Assembly: GCA_031264825.1 (NCBI GenBank)
Contig: JAISDL010000061.1
Location: forward strand, 1-28,689
From: Accumulibacter sp.
GTDB lineage: Bacteria; Pseudomonadota; Gammaproteobacteria; Burkholderiales; Rhodocyclaceae
Direction: 5' to 3'
DNA: 28,689 nucleotides
Part shown: positions 1-8,256 of the stretch, in pieces
Layout of the letters: each line of letters starts with the position of its first letter
How positions within the stretch are numbered: the stretch's first letter is position 1
Program-made: the position numbers and the translations under genes
The notes under the pieces: model-generated
Databases searched by the model: none
Told to the model about the DNA's origin: nothing
Seen by the model: only the letters and a program-made list of their open reading frames with translations

Positions 1-325
1 TCAGCCCAACGATCATGGCGCGGGTCGGCGTCACCCCGTATAATGAAACATTGCCAGTGATTCACCGATCTCCGAGTTAGAGGCACCAGGGGTGGTGCTT
101 GGCCGAGGGGGCGGGTTACAGGCATTTGCTCTTTGCGTAAGTCATCGCGGCGTCATTGTCGGCGATGATTTTTTGCGCCCAAATCACGGGTTGTTTCACA
201 CTAACCTATACCGCCGAGATGCGCCTGCGGAATCGTTGGGGTTCGCTGCGCTCACCGCCAACCTATACCGCCGATGGGCACGGCACGCCGTGCCCCAACG
301 TGCTGATCTGTCCTCTGTCTTCTGA
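1..325. repeat. Gene-free, repeat-bearing left edge
   Basis: No convincing gene is seen; short open frames here lack a ribosome site and family resemblance. The 15-mer AACCTATACCGCCGA occurs at 203-217 and 260-274 and again at 8107-8121. A 22-bp block at 219-240, beginning ATGCGCCTGCGGAATCG, recurs exactly at 8066-8087. The GTTGGG...CCAAC arms resemble hairpin repeats common between genes in proteobacteria. At 307-327 lie three 7-bp units, TCTGTCC, TCTGTCT and TCTGATC, which belong to the heptad repeat family of this window and run into the stop codon of the DUF3106 gene. A TATAAT at 39-44 has no good -35 partner. Confidence 0.6.
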
Positions 326-823
326 TCAGGGTGTCGGCGCATCGGGCGCGTTTTCGGAGGACCCCTTTCGGATGCTTTCCAGGGATTCTCCCTGAAGAAA
401 GCGCTTTTTTTCGGATTCGGAGAGGCTGACGTACTCGGCCCATTTTCGCCGGAACTCCTGCCTTTTTTCGTGCGAAAGCCGGCGGGTCGTCTTGAAATTC
501 TTCCGGGCTTCTTCCTGCTGTTCGGGCGTCAGCGTGTTCCATTCCTGCATCTGTTCCTGGACGCGGCGCTGCTCCGCCGGCGACAGGGAGGAGAAGCGGT
601 TCACGATGCTGAGCCATTTTTTCTGCCGGTAATATTCGAGCGAATCCCAGCTATCGCACAGGGGCGCGAGGACGATTTTTTGCTTGACCGTCAGTTCGGT
701 CCACGTCGGTTGGGGCGGCGTCGCCATGAGCGACAGGTTCTCCGGCGCGCCGAGGGCGGGAGAAACGAGCGAAAAACCGAAGAGGAGTCCGGCGACTATT
801 CCGACGACGCGCGCTTTAACCAT
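326..823 (-). CDS. DUF3106 family exported protein
   Basis: Encodes 165 residues. An N-terminal signal peptide is visible (positive MVKAR, hydrophobic core to about residue 22, then SPALGA before the likely cleavage site), so it should be exported. The mature part is charged, rich in Glu, Gln and Arg, and probably helical. It contains the repeated W-x-x-L/F...SPAEQ/TPEQQ pattern (about residues 67-110) that I associate with DUF3106. Its function is unknown. It is the third gene of a minus-strand unit after a sigma factor and a DUF3619 protein, and its start overlaps the previous gene by 28 bases. Its stop codon (326-328) falls inside a 7-bp repeat block, so the last residues may have been shaped by that repeat. 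Confidence 0.8.
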   Translation of the reverse strand: MVKARVVGIVAGLLFGFSLVSPALGAPENLSLMATPPQPTWTELTVKQKIVLAPLCDSWDSLEYYRQKKWLSIVNRFSSLSPAEQRRVQEQMQEWNTLTPEQQEEARKNFKTTRRLSHEKRQEFRRKWAEYVSLSESEKKRFLQGESLESIRKGSSENAPDAPTP

Positions 824-1179
824 GTGCTGAAGCCCTGATCGGTAAACGCGCCGATCGGTAATTCGTCGGCGAGAAGCTCACTGTCGATGGCGCTCATCTC
901 GCGGATCTCCTGGTCGGCCATCCAGAAAGCGGAACAGACGGAAACGCTCAGGAAGAGAAGCGACGAGACCAGCATCTGCCGGACGCGCGTATTGTCCGGC
1001 AAAAAGTAAGCGCCGAGGGCGGCGAACGCCGTTTGGGCCACAAGCTGTTTTTGATGGGCGAGCGCCAGCTTGCGGGCGGCGGCGAGGCGGCCCGTCGTTT
1101 CGGCGGGAAGGTCGCGCAAGCTGTAATTCAGGCGTTGTGCGAGCTTCAGGGCGAATTGTTGTTCGTGGCGTTCGTTCAT
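796..1179 (-). CDS. DUF3619 family single-span membrane protein
   Basis: Encodes 127 residues. The N-terminal third is polar and resembles DUF3619 proteins (MNERHEQQFALKLAQRLNY). One clear membrane segment follows at about residues 69-86 (MLVSSLLFLSVSVCSAFW), then a short acidic tail. Its ATG overlaps the TGA of the sigma factor gene (ATGA, 1176-1179), so the two are probably translationally coupled. A small membrane protein directly after an ECF-type sigma factor invites the idea of an anti-sigma role. No zinc-finger anti-sigma motif (HxxxCxxC) is present, so that remains an inference. Confidence 0.75.
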   Translation of the reverse strand: MNERHEQQFALKLAQRLNYSLRDLPAETTGRLAAARKLALAHQKQLVAQTAFAALGAYFLPDNTRVRQMLVSSLLFLSVSVCSAFWMADQEIREMSAIDSELLADELPIGAFTDQGFSTWLKRASSE

Positions 1180-1787
1180 AAGGTGATTCCTTTGGCTTTC
1201 AGTGCTTCAGCCAGCGTATGGACGGCGCGCGAACAATGGGTTTTGACGCTGCCTTGCGAGCAACCCATCGCCAATGCGGTCTCCGCGACGTCCATCTCTT
1301 CCCAATAACGCATGAGGAAGGCTTCGCGTTGACGTTGCGGCAACATTTTTATTTCGTCCTCGATGATGTTGAGAGTCTGCGCCTGAAGCAATTTTTCTTC
1401 GGGGCCGTCGGGCGCGTGGAATTCCGTTTTTTGAGCGAGTGCTTCGATCGCCTCCGGGTCGTCGGCCTCGTCCGGCGAAAAAGCCGAAAACAGCTTCGTC
1501 CAGAACGAACGGACCTTGTTTCTCCGGTAAAAGTCCCGAATCGTGTTCTGCATGATGCGCTGAAAAAGCACGGGAAACTCCTCCGCGGGGCGATCGCCGT
1601 ATTTTTCAGCCAGCTTCATCATCGACTCCTGTACGATGTCGAGCGCCGACTCCTCGTTGCGCACGGCAAACGCGGCCTGCTTGAAGGCGCGGCGCTCGGC
1701 GGCAATGAGAAAGTCCGATAATTCTCGCTGTGTAGCCAGGATTGCTTCCCTGAGTATAGCCTTTATTACGGCACGGATACGAGACAT
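1176..1787 (-). CDS. RNA polymerase sigma factor, ECF/RpoE-like
   Basis: Encodes up to 203 residues. Region 2 is visible from about residue 34 to 92 (FKQAAFAVRNEESALDIVQ, then FPVLFQRIMQNTIRDFYRR), with the usual DIVQES helix for core binding and the -10 recognition helix. Region 4 lies near residues 146-196, with LPQRQREAFLMRYWEEM followed by a helix-turn-helix (VAETALAMGCSQGSVKTH). A charged linker with DEADDPEAIEA separates them. It resembles the betaproteobacterial sigma-70 family proteins that usually begin near ATQRELSDFL (residue 18), so the true start may be internal. It is divergent from ilvB with 68 bases between, and is the first gene of a three-gene unit. No conventional anti-sigma gene is adjacent. 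Confidence 0.88.
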   Translation of the reverse strand: MSRIRAVIKAILREAILATQRELSDFLIAAERRAFKQAAFAVRNEESALDIVQESMMKLAEKYGDRPAEEFPVLFQRIMQNTIRDFYRRNKVRSFWTKLFSAFSPDEADDPEAIEALAQKTEFHAPDGPEEKLLQAQTLNIIEDEIKMLPQRQREAFLMRYWEEMDVAETALAMGCSQGSVKTHCSRAVHTLAEALKAKGITL

Positions 1788-1804
1788 CTTGACCTAAAGC
1801 GGCC

Positions 1805-1827
1805 AAGGCTTTAACGTTACAAGCCTT
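1805..1827. promoter_or_regulatory. Dyad symmetry between sigma factor gene and ilvB
   Basis: AAGGCTT (1805-1811) and AAGCCTT (1821-1827) are perfect 7-bp inverted arms around TAACGTTA (1812-1819), itself a palindrome. The element occupies a third of the 68-base divergent region and ends 28 bases before the ilvB ATG. It could be an operator for either direction, or a leader hairpin. No T-run follows, so it is not an obvious terminator. No clear -10/-35 pair was found beside it. Confidence 0.4.
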
Positions 1828-1855
1828 CCCAATCTCAACGAGCAGGACGGCAACT

Positions 1856-3556
1856 ATGACCATGATGAACGGTGCTGAAATTGTAATCAGGTGCCTACAA
1901 GAAGAAAAGGTCGATCACGTTTTCGGCTACCCAGGCGGTTCGGTACTCAATATTTATGACGAGCTGTTCAAACAGGACAAAGTCAAGCATGTCCTCACTC
2001 GTCACGAGCAAGGCGCCGTCCATGCGGCGGACGGTTTTGCGCGCGCTTCCGGGCGCGTCGGCGTCGCGATCGTAACGTCGGGCCCCGGCGCGACGAACGC
2101 GGTCACGGGGATCGCGACGGCGTACATGGATTCGATCCCGCTGGTCGTCATCTCCGGGCAGGTGCCGACCTCGAACATCGGTCAGGACGCCTTCCAGGAG
2201 TGCGATACTGTGGGGATCACGCGGCCTTGCGTCAAGCACAATTTTTTGATCAAGAGCGCGCGCGACATCGCGATCACGATGAAGAAGGCGTTTTACATCG
2301 CCCGGACGGGGCGTCCCGGCCCCGTCGTCGTCGACATTCCGAAGGACGTGACCGCGGAAAAATATCGCTTCGAGTATCCGGCGGCGCTGCACATGCGCTC
2401 GTACGTCCCGATCACCAAGGGGCATTCGGGCCAGATCAGGAAGGCCGTCGCCCTTCTGATGAAGGCGAAGCGCCCGGTGATCTACGCGGGCGGCGGCGTC
2501 GTTTTGTCCGACGCTTCGGGAAAGCTCGCCGACCTGGCGTGCCGCCTGAACTTCCCCGTGACGAACACGCTGATGGGTCTAGGCTCGTTTCCGGGAACCG
2601 ACCCGCGCTTCCTGGGTATGCTCGGTATGCACGGGACGCTCGAAGCCAACATGGCGTCGCAGTACTGCGATGTTCTTCTGGCGATCGGCGCGCGTTTCGA
2701 CGACCGCGTCATCGGCAACATCGAAAATTTCGCGGGGGCGCAACGCAAGATCATCCACGTCGACATCGACCCCTCGTCGATCTCGAAGCGCGTTCGCGTC
2801 GACATTCCCGTCGTCGGCAGCGTCGGCGAGGTTCTCGAAGAAATGAACCGCCTGATCGACGCCGAGCGCGACAAGCCCGACATCGCCGAGTGGTGGAGGA
2901 CGATCGAAGAGTGGCGCGCGAAGCATTCGCTGAAATACAAGGCGGGCAAGGAGATCATGCCGCAGTTCGTCCTGGAGAAGCTCTGGGAGATCACGAAAGG
3001 CGACGCGATCATCGCGTCCGACGTAGGCCAGCACCAGATGTGGACCGCGCAATACTACAAGTTCGACACGCCGCGGCGCTGGCTGAATTCGGGCGGGCTC
3101 GGAACGATGGGCGTCGGCCTTCCGTACGCGGTGGGCGCGTCTTTTGCCGGGCTGGGCAAACCGGTCGTCTGCGTCACGGGCGACGGCTCGATCCAGATGT
3201 GCATCCAGGAACTCGCGACGGCGAAGCAGCACGCGCTTCCGATCAAGATCGTCCTGCTCAACAACCGTTTCCTCGGCATGGTGCGGCAGTGGCAGGAACT
3301 GTTCTACGAAAGCCGCTACTCGCAAACGCATATGGATTTTCAGCCGGATTTCGTCCGCCTCGCCGAGGCCTACGGCCACGTCGGAATCCGTGTCGACCGT
3401 CCCCAGGACGTCGAGCCGGCTTTGCACAAAGCCTTCGAGGAACACAAAGACGATCTGGTCCTGCTCGACATCCACACGTGCCAGGGCGCCAACGTCTTTC
3501 CGATGGTGGCGGCGGGCAAGGGCCTGTCCGACCTGATTCTCCCCCAGGATTCTTAA
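1856..3556 (+). CDS. ilvB: Acetolactate synthase large (catalytic) subunit
   Basis: Encodes 566 residues, the normal length. It condenses two pyruvates to acetolactate, or pyruvate with 2-oxobutyrate, at the first common step of valine, leucine and isoleucine synthesis; it needs ThDP, Mg and FAD. Visible marks are the N-terminal ThDP domain with FGYPGGSVLNIYD and the cofactor-activating Glu51 in RHEQGAVHAADG, the central domain with YAGGGV and GARFDDRV, and the ThDP motif GDGS (442-445) ending in NN (469-470). AGGA at 1844-1847 lies 8 bases before the ATG; in-frame ATGs at 1862 and 1865 are alternatives. It forms an operon with ilvH (16-base gap) and ilvC. No leader peptide for attenuation is visible. 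Confidence 0.97.
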   Translation: MTMMNGAEIVIRCLQEEKVDHVFGYPGGSVLNIYDELFKQDKVKHVLTRHEQGAVHAADGFARASGRVGVAIVTSGPGATNAVTGIATAYMDSIPLVVISGQVPTSNIGQDAFQECDTVGITRPCVKHNFLIKSARDIAITMKKAFYIARTGRPGPVVVDIPKDVTAEKYRFEYPAALHMRSYVPITKGHSGQIRKAVALLMKAKRPVIYAGGGVVLSDASGKLADLACRLNFPVTNTLMGLGSFPGTDPRFLGMLGMHGTLEANMASQYCDVLLAIGARFDDRVIGNIENFAGAQRKIIHVDIDPSSISKRVRVDIPVVGSVGEVLEEMNRLIDAERDKPDIAEWWRTIEEWRAKHSLKYKAGKEIMPQFVLEKLWEITKGDAIIASDVGQHQMWTAQYYKFDTPRRWLNSGGLGTMGVGLPYAVGASFAGLGKPVVCVTGDGSIQMCIQELATAKQHALPIKIVLLNNRFLGMVRQWQELFYESRYSQTHMDFQPDFVRLAEAYGHVGIRVDRPQDVEPALHKAFEEHKDDLVLLDIHTCQGANVFPMVAAGKGLSDLILPQDS

Positions 3557-3572
3557 GTAAAGGAACGCCGAC

Positions 3573-4064
3573 ATGCGACATATCATTTCATTATTGCTGG
3601 AAAATGAGGCCGGCGCCCTTTCCCGTGTTGCCGGACTTTTCTCGGCGCGGGGCTACAATATCGAAACACTGACGGTGGCGCCGACGGAAGACCTTTCGCT
3701 CTCCCGCCTGACGATCGTCACGAAGGGCGGGGACGACGTGATCGAACAGATCACCAAGCAACTCAACAAACTGATCGACGTCGTCAAGGTCGTCGATCTT
3801 TCCGAGGCCGCGCACATCGAACGCGAACTGATGCTGATCAAGCTGCGCGCGACCGGGAAGGACCGCGACGAAATGAAGCGGATGGCGGATATTTTTCGCG
3901 GCCGCATCATCGACGTCACCGACTCGACCTACGTCGTCGAATTGACGGGGACGTGCTCCAAGCTCGATTCGTTTATCCAGGCGATCGACCGGAGCCTGAT
4001 CCTCGAAACCGTCCGTACCGGCGTCAGCGGCATCGGCCGCGGCGACCGGATACTGAAATTGTGA
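3573..4064 (+). CDS. ilvH: Acetolactate synthase small (regulatory) subunit
   Basis: Encodes 163 residues, the usual IlvH/IlvN length. It binds IlvB, raises its activity and gives feedback inhibition by valine. The N-terminal ACT domain is clear (MRHIISLLLENEAGALSRV, with FSARGYNIETLTV), followed by the C-terminal small-subunit domain (ELMLIKLRATGKDRDEMKR, FRGRIIDV, and SGIGRGDRILKL at the end). AAAGGAA lies about 8 bases before the ATG. It sits between ilvB and ilvC on the same strand. Confidence 0.96.
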   Translation: MRHIISLLLENEAGALSRVAGLFSARGYNIETLTVAPTEDLSLSRLTIVTKGGDDVIEQITKQLNKLIDVVKVVDLSEAAHIERELMLIKLRATGKDRDEMKRMADIFRGRIIDVTDSTYVVELTGTCSKLDSFIQAIDRSLILETVRTGVSGIGRGDRILKL

Positions 4065-4102
4065 TTGCCGTATTTCCTAATGTTTTGGATGAAAGGAGTG
4101 TC

Positions 4103-5119
4103 ATGAAAGTTTATTACGATAAAGACGCCGATCTCTCGCTGATCAAGGGCAGGAAGGTGACGATCGTCGGTTACGGTTCGCAGGGTCACGCGCACGCGCA
4201 GAATCTGAACGACTCGGGCGTCAAGATCACCGTGGGGCTGCGCAAGAGCGGCGCGTCGTGGGGCAAGGCCGAAAATGCCGGCCTCAAGGTCGAGGAAATC
4301 GGCAAGGCGGTCAAGGGGGCCGACCTCGTCATGATGCTCCTTCCCGACGAGAACATCCCCGCGGTGTATTACAACGAAGTCGAAGCGAACATCAAGAAGG
4401 GCGGGGCGCTCGCGTTCGCGCACGGGTTCAACATCCACTACAACCAGGTGATTCCGCGCTCCGACCTCGACGTCATCATGATCGCCCCGAAAGGGCCGGG
4501 TCACACGGTGCGCTCCGAATACCTGAAGGGCGGCGGCGTTCCCCAACTGATCGCGGTGCATCAGGATACTTCGAGGAAAGCCAAGGACATCGCGCTCTCG
4601 TATGCCGCCGCGAACGGCGGGACGAAGGGCGGCGTCATTGAAACGACCTTCCGCGAAGAAACCGAGACCGACCTCTTCGGCGAACAATGCGTGCTCTGCG
4701 GCGGAACCGTCGAAATGCTGAAGGCGGGGTTTGAAACGCTCGTCGCGGCGGGCTACGCGCCCGAAATGGCGTATTTCGAGTGCATGCACGAACTCAAGCT
4801 GATCGTCGACCTTTTGTACGAAGGCGGCATCGCCACGATGAACTACTCGGTCTCGAACAACGCCGAGTTCGGCGAATACGTCACAGGGCCGAAAATCATC
4901 AACGAGCAAAGCCGCCAGGCGATGCGCGACGCGCTGGCGAACATCCAGAACGGGCAGTATGCGAAGTCCTTCATCCTCGAAGGTTCGACGCGCTACCCGG
5001 CGATGACGGCGTTCCGCCGCCTGCTGGCCGAGCACCCGATCGAAACCGTCGGCGCGCGCCTGCGTGAAATGATGCCCTGGATCAAGAAAAACAAACTCGT
5101 CGATCAGTCCAAGAACTGA
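4103..5119 (+). CDS. ilvC: Ketol-acid reductoisomerase, class I
   Basis: Encodes 338 residues, the standard length of class I KARI. It converts acetolactate or acetohydroxybutyrate to the dihydroxy acid using NADPH and Mg. The start is set by AAAGGAG about 5 bases before an ATG giving MKVYYDKDADLSLIKGRKV; the open frame runs further upstream, but that would overlap ilvH and lacks family resemblance. Seen are the Rossmann loop VGYGSQGHAHAQNL near residue 25, the MMLLPDE segment, HGFNIHY, the PKGPGH motif, and the knotted domain with ETDLFGEQ, YEGGI and the region around RYPAM. Gap to ilvH is 38 bases. A possible terminator follows. Confidence 0.97.
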   Translation: MKVYYDKDADLSLIKGRKVTIVGYGSQGHAHAQNLNDSGVKITVGLRKSGASWGKAENAGLKVEEIGKAVKGADLVMMLLPDENIPAVYYNEVEANIKKGGALAFAHGFNIHYNQVIPRSDLDVIMIAPKGPGHTVRSEYLKGGGVPQLIAVHQDTSRKAKDIALSYAAANGGTKGGVIETTFREETETDLFGEQCVLCGGTVEMLKAGFETLVAAGYAPEMAYFECMHELKLIVDLLYEGGIATMNYSVSNNAEFGEYVTGPKIINEQSRQAMRDALANIQNGQYAKSFILEGSTRYPAMTAFRRLLAEHPIETVGARLREMMPWIKKNKLVDQSKN

Positions 5120-5421
5120 ACGCCGCTCATCGCTCCCCGGCGCATCGGTCGGGGGGTGGCGGTTTCGACAGGGTGCCGGGGGCGAGGGCGGAACACCCTC
5201 GATCCCGGTATCCGCCCAGTGGTGCCGAAGGGGCGAAGGGGAATGCCCCGACGCGCCTGAAAGTTTTCGCCCTCCCTCTTCCTTGAAGGGGGAGGGAGGA
5301 TGTTTTTCGTTCCATGCTCGGCGCGAGGGGGGAACGCTCCCTCGCGTGCGTGGTCGCGACGCTCCCTTTTTCAGGGGAGGGACTTTCGACTTTTCAACTT
5401 TTCAATCGGAGTTGTCTTTCG
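5120..5421. other. Intergenic leader between ilvC and psd with G/C-rich inverted repeats
   Basis: No gene is supported in these 302 bases. They hold stacked inverted repeats. CCCTCCCTCTTC/GAAGGGGGAGGG is listed separately as a terminator candidate. CGCGAGGG (5322-5329) pairs perfectly with CCCTCGCG (5339-5346) across a 9-base loop. A further CTCCC...GGGAG pair lies near 5361-5380. Just before psd there is a short tandem repeat, ACTTTTCAACTTTTCAA (about 5389-5405). No promoter could be assigned with confidence, so psd may be read from its own unseen promoter or from ilvC readthrough. Confidence 0.5.
5270..5307 (+). terminator. Possible rho-independent terminator after ilvC
   Basis: A 12-bp stem with one G-T pair is formed by 5270-5281 and 5285-5296 around a 3-base loop (CTT). 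Five T residues at 5303-5307 begin six bases past the stem. The displaced T-run makes this weaker than a textbook terminator. Confidence 0.45.
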
Positions 5422-6057
5422 ATGAATTATCCGCATCCGATCATCGCCCGGGAAGGGTGGCTGTTCATCGCGATCTCCTTGGCGCTTGCCGTGCTTTCCG
5501 TGTTTTTCGGATGGGTATCGCTGCTTTTCTGGCTGATTTTCCTCTTCTGCGTCCAGTTTTTCCGGGATCCGGGGCGTCGCGTTCCCGGCGGCGCCAAAAG
5601 CGTCCTGTCGCCCGCCGACGGGCGGATCGTCGTCGTCGAGGAGGCCGATGACCCCTATCTTGCGCGCCGCGCGCTCAAGGTCAGCGTTTTCATGAACGTC
5701 TTCAACGTCCATTCGAACCGTTCGCCGATCGCGTGCGCCGTGCGCGGGAAATGGTACAACGCGGGCAGTTTCCTCAACGCGGCGCTCGATAAGGCTTCGC
5801 TCGAAAACGAACGCTGCGCGCTGCATCTGGAAACGTCCGACGGGCGCGACATCACCTGCGTCCAGATCGCGGGGCTGATCGCGCGCCGCATTCTCAACTA
5901 CGCGGAAAAAGGCGCGTCGCTCGCGGCGGGCGAGCGCTACGGATTCATTCGGTTCGGCTCGCGCGTCGACCTCTATTTGCCGCTCGATACGCAGGTAAAA
6001 GTCGTGATCGGCGAAAAAGTCCGCGCGACGAGCACGGTGCTCGCCGAACTGTCCTAG
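5422..6057 (+). CDS. psd: Phosphatidylserine decarboxylase proenzyme (short, type-B-like)
   Basis: Encodes 211 residues. It makes phosphatidylethanolamine from phosphatidylserine at the inner membrane. The start was chosen at MNYPHPIIAREGW because family members begin here and CGGAG lies about 10 bases upstream; the open frame extends to 5314 without resemblance. Two hydrophobic segments cover residues 13-45. Then follow VLSPADGRIV (61-70) and FMNVFNVHSNRSP (90-102). The serinolysis site Gly179-Ser180 in RFGSRVDL would be cut to make the pyruvoyl group. The length matches the short psd found beside ilvC in betaproteobacteria. pssA, often the next gene there, is absent: a PilZ-like gene converges from the other strand 13 bases downstream. 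Confidence 0.93.
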   Translation: MNYPHPIIAREGWLFIAISLALAVLSVFFGWVSLLFWLIFLFCVQFFRDPGRRVPGGAKSVLSPADGRIVVVEEADDPYLARRALKVSVFMNVFNVHSNRSPIACAVRGKWYNAGSFLNAALDKASLENERCALHLETSDGRDITCVQIAGLIARRILNYAEKGASLAAGERYGFIRFGSRVDLYLPLDTQVKVVIGEKVRATSTVLAELS

Positions 6058-6070
6058 CCTGCGCTACGCC

Positions 6071-7738
6071 TTATGCCTGCGCCTGCGCGGCCTCGTGCTG
6101 CGGCGGCGGAGCGTCGGCCTGGGCCTTGACCGGTGTGACGGTCGGCGCGGCGACCGGAGTATCGGTCGGAGCCTTGGCCGGTGTGACGGTCGGAGCGGGC
6201 GGCGCTTCCTGCGACTCGATCGAGAAAATTTCGATCAGGCTGTTCTGCTCGTCCATCGAGGTTTTTCGGACCTCGCGGATTTCGACGTTTCCCTTTTCGA
6301 TCACGAGGACGAGGTCGCCCGTGTATTTCTGGAGCGACCCCGACGGAGCGATCAGCATTTCGTTCGGGTGCGCGTTGGGCAGGCAGGGCAGAAGCAGGGC
6401 CGATAAAAGAACCTGACGCTTGTTTTCGTCCTGCAGGGCGATGTTCGTCGGGGTCGCCTGGTCCGCCAGAATCTGGAGTCCGATTTCGATGTTCTCCTGG
6501 CTCTCGGAAGCGGCCCAGCGAACGATGCAGACCTGCCAGGTGTTTTCGGATTCGAAGCGGATCGCCGCGAGGTCGCCGACGGTGATGCTCCCCGTCTTGC
6601 CCGAAAGGTGCATGAGCGCGAGGCCGTCCGGGCTCTCGTTGATCACCATCCAGAGCGAGGATTCGTAGAGCGTCTCGTCGTCTTCCTGGAAAAGGCGCCA
6701 GATGCTGTCGAAATGGACGCAGAGCGTCGCGCGGCGGCTCTTTTGCCGGCGGCGCGGAAAGCGCCGCTTCGCCGGGTGGCCGATATAGCCGACGAGACGG
6801 CGCAGCACGCCAAGCCCCTGGAGCGTCGCGGCGAATTCGGGCAGGCCGACCTTTTTCGGCGGATACCCGGACTCCAGGAGTTTCAAGTGCTCCTGAATCA
6901 GATTCGCCAACGGAAGGCACGAAAAGTAATACGCGTTGCTGTGCGGCGGCGGCAGCTTTCTGTTGCACGCGAACGCGGCGGAGTCGCATTGCGGATTGAC
7001 CCAGAACGTCGAAGGCGCGTTGTTCGAATCGTCGATCGTCGTCACGTGAATCTGATTCGAGAAGGCGTCGAAATACGACGCGATGAAATTGACCTCGATC
7101 GAATTGAAGGAAGACGGCTGCACGCACCCCGTCAAAACCGTCGCGAAATACAAATCCTGAAGGCTGTTCGGCGCGTTTCTCGGCGTATTTCTGGAAATCT
7201 TGGATAAAAAAGCGACCTCGTACGCCTGATGCAACTGCTGCCAGATCCCCGGAATCGGCGGCGCCGCGATCAGCATGCTCAGGCGAAGGTGGAGCGAAAT
7301 CGCGTACATCGCCTGCCAGAGACCCAATTCGTGCGCGGGCTGCGGATTGTCGATCCATCCGGTGTCGTTGACGGGCAAAAGGTCCATGAGATCGTCGGCG
7401 AGCGACCTCAGGACGTCCTGCATGCTGCGTACCAAACGCCTCGTTTTTTTCGGGACGGGGAGCGAGGTCACGACGATTCCCGGAAGAAGGAGGCGAACGA
7501 CTTCGGTTGCGCGCGTAAAAAGATTCTGGAGCGCGATCACGCGCTCCACGGGCTGCGCGTCGCCGACGTGCAGCGTCGCAAGATGCGTTTGCAGGAACAG
7601 AAGCTGGTCCGCGGGATTCTCCGGCTGCGGCGCGTCGAGCCACGCAAAGAGAGCGTCCAGGCTCTCGCTCCTTTTGAAATCGGGAACTTGCGCGTCTTCG
7701 GGAAGAATGGACGCAGGGCTGGGAGACGTATCGACCAT
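6071..7738 (-). CDS. Large PilZ-like domain protein, possible c-di-GMP receptor
   Basis: Encodes 555 residues, no signal peptide or clear membrane segment, so probably cytoplasmic. The first 320 residues are helical-looking and not recognised. At 331-335 there is RQKSR (RxxxR) and at 367-372 NESPDG ([D/N]xSxxG), spaced as in PilZ domains, followed by GSITVGDLAAI and W-x-VCIVRW, a beta-rich pattern that fits PilZ-like proteins of betaproteobacteria. The tail, 512-555, is low-complexity Pro/Ala/Thr with the unit APTVTP repeated, and its DNA is a degenerate direct repeat (about 6125-6195). The Shine-Dalgarno is weak. A second PilZ protein lies at 15206-15940. The c-di-GMP role is inferred from motifs only. 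Confidence 0.6.
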   Translation of the reverse strand: MVDTSPSPASILPEDAQVPDFKRSESLDALFAWLDAPQPENPADQLLFLQTHLATLHVGDAQPVERVIALQNLFTRATEVVRLLLPGIVVTSLPVPKKTRRLVRSMQDVLRSLADDLMDLLPVNDTGWIDNPQPAHELGLWQAMYAISLHLRLSMLIAAPPIPGIWQQLHQAYEVAFLSKISRNTPRNAPNSLQDLYFATVLTGCVQPSSFNSIEVNFIASYFDAFSNQIHVTTIDDSNNAPSTFWVNPQCDSAAFACNRKLPPPHSNAYYFSCLPLANLIQEHLKLLESGYPPKKVGLPEFAATLQGLGVLRRLVGYIGHPAKRRFPRRRQKSRRATLCVHFDSIWRLFQEDDETLYESSLWMVINESPDGLALMHLSGKTGSITVGDLAAIRFESENTWQVCIVRWAASESQENIEIGLQILADQATPTNIALQDENKRQVLLSALLLPCLPNAHPNEMLIAPSGSLQKYTGDLVLVIEKGNVEIREVRKTSMDEQNSLIEIFSIESQEAPPAPTVTPAKAPTDTPVAAPTVTPVKAQADAPPPQHEAAQAQA

Positions 7739-8256
7739 GTTTTCTTGAAGTCCCTGAATTGGATGGGTATGAATGCCTATCGATATTCGCCGGAATTCCC
7801 AAGAGACACTTGGCGGCTCCTTGGGATTCTCCGGAACGAGAACGCTTATTCCTCAAGTATAACATCCCGGCGGACAAGACAATGAGCATTTTCGGTCAGA
7901 GGACTGAACGGCCTTCGGGCGCGTCAGGTATCAGGGATCAGGAATCAGGGATCAGATCGGTTAGCGGCGGCTCCGCCGCCGGAGAAAATCCACGGGGCGG
8001 GCAAGATGCTCACACTCCAAGGTTTTCGTCTGATCCCGGATTCCTGCCGTCCTGTTCCGTCATTCATGCGCCTGCGGAATCGTTGGGCATCGCTAAAGCT
8101 CACCCCAACCTATACCGCCGAGGGGCACGGCGCGCTGAGCGCTCGCTGACGCTCGCTTCGTGACCAGTTTTCAGTATTCAGATGTCGCGTGGCTTGCTCC
8201 CATCAGATTACAGACACCTGACTACTTAAGGCCGAAGACCGTTCTGTCTTCTGTCC
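7739..8256. repeat. Repeat-filled intergenic region
   Basis: No gene is supported; the one longer plus-strand frame is built from repeats. Contents in order: an inverted repeat GGAATTCCCAAG...CTTGGGATTC (7792-7829); a TATACT-like box read on the minus strand (7856-7861), the only promoter-like signal for the PilZ-like gene; repeat copy A (about 7895-7990) with heptads TCAGGTA, TCAGGGA, TCAGGAA, TCAGGGA and the hairpin GGCGGCTCCGCCGCC; a degenerate CTGATCC/TCCTG stretch near 8030-8060; a copy of the left-edge repeat (8066-8121); and repeat copy B (from about 8230) with GGCCGAAGACC and TCTGTCT heptads running into the CDF stop codon. Confidence 0.7.

Noticed and set aside
39..44. TATAAT promoter at the left edge
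   Set aside because: No acceptable -35 at 16-18 bases and no gene start downstream on the plus strand before the repeats.
2200..3672. Long Arg-rich open frame inside ilvB and ilvH
   Set aside because: It is a frame-shifted shadow of ilvB/ilvH with no family resemblance; high GC keeps alternate frames open.
6054..7889. 611-codon minus-strand frame overlapping the PilZ-like gene
   Set aside because: Arg/Pro/Ala-rich composition typical of a shadow frame; the overlapping 555-residue frame has balanced composition and PilZ motifs.
7759..8163. 134-codon plus-strand frame
   Set aside because: Most of it is translated intergenic repeat, with no ribosome site or homology.
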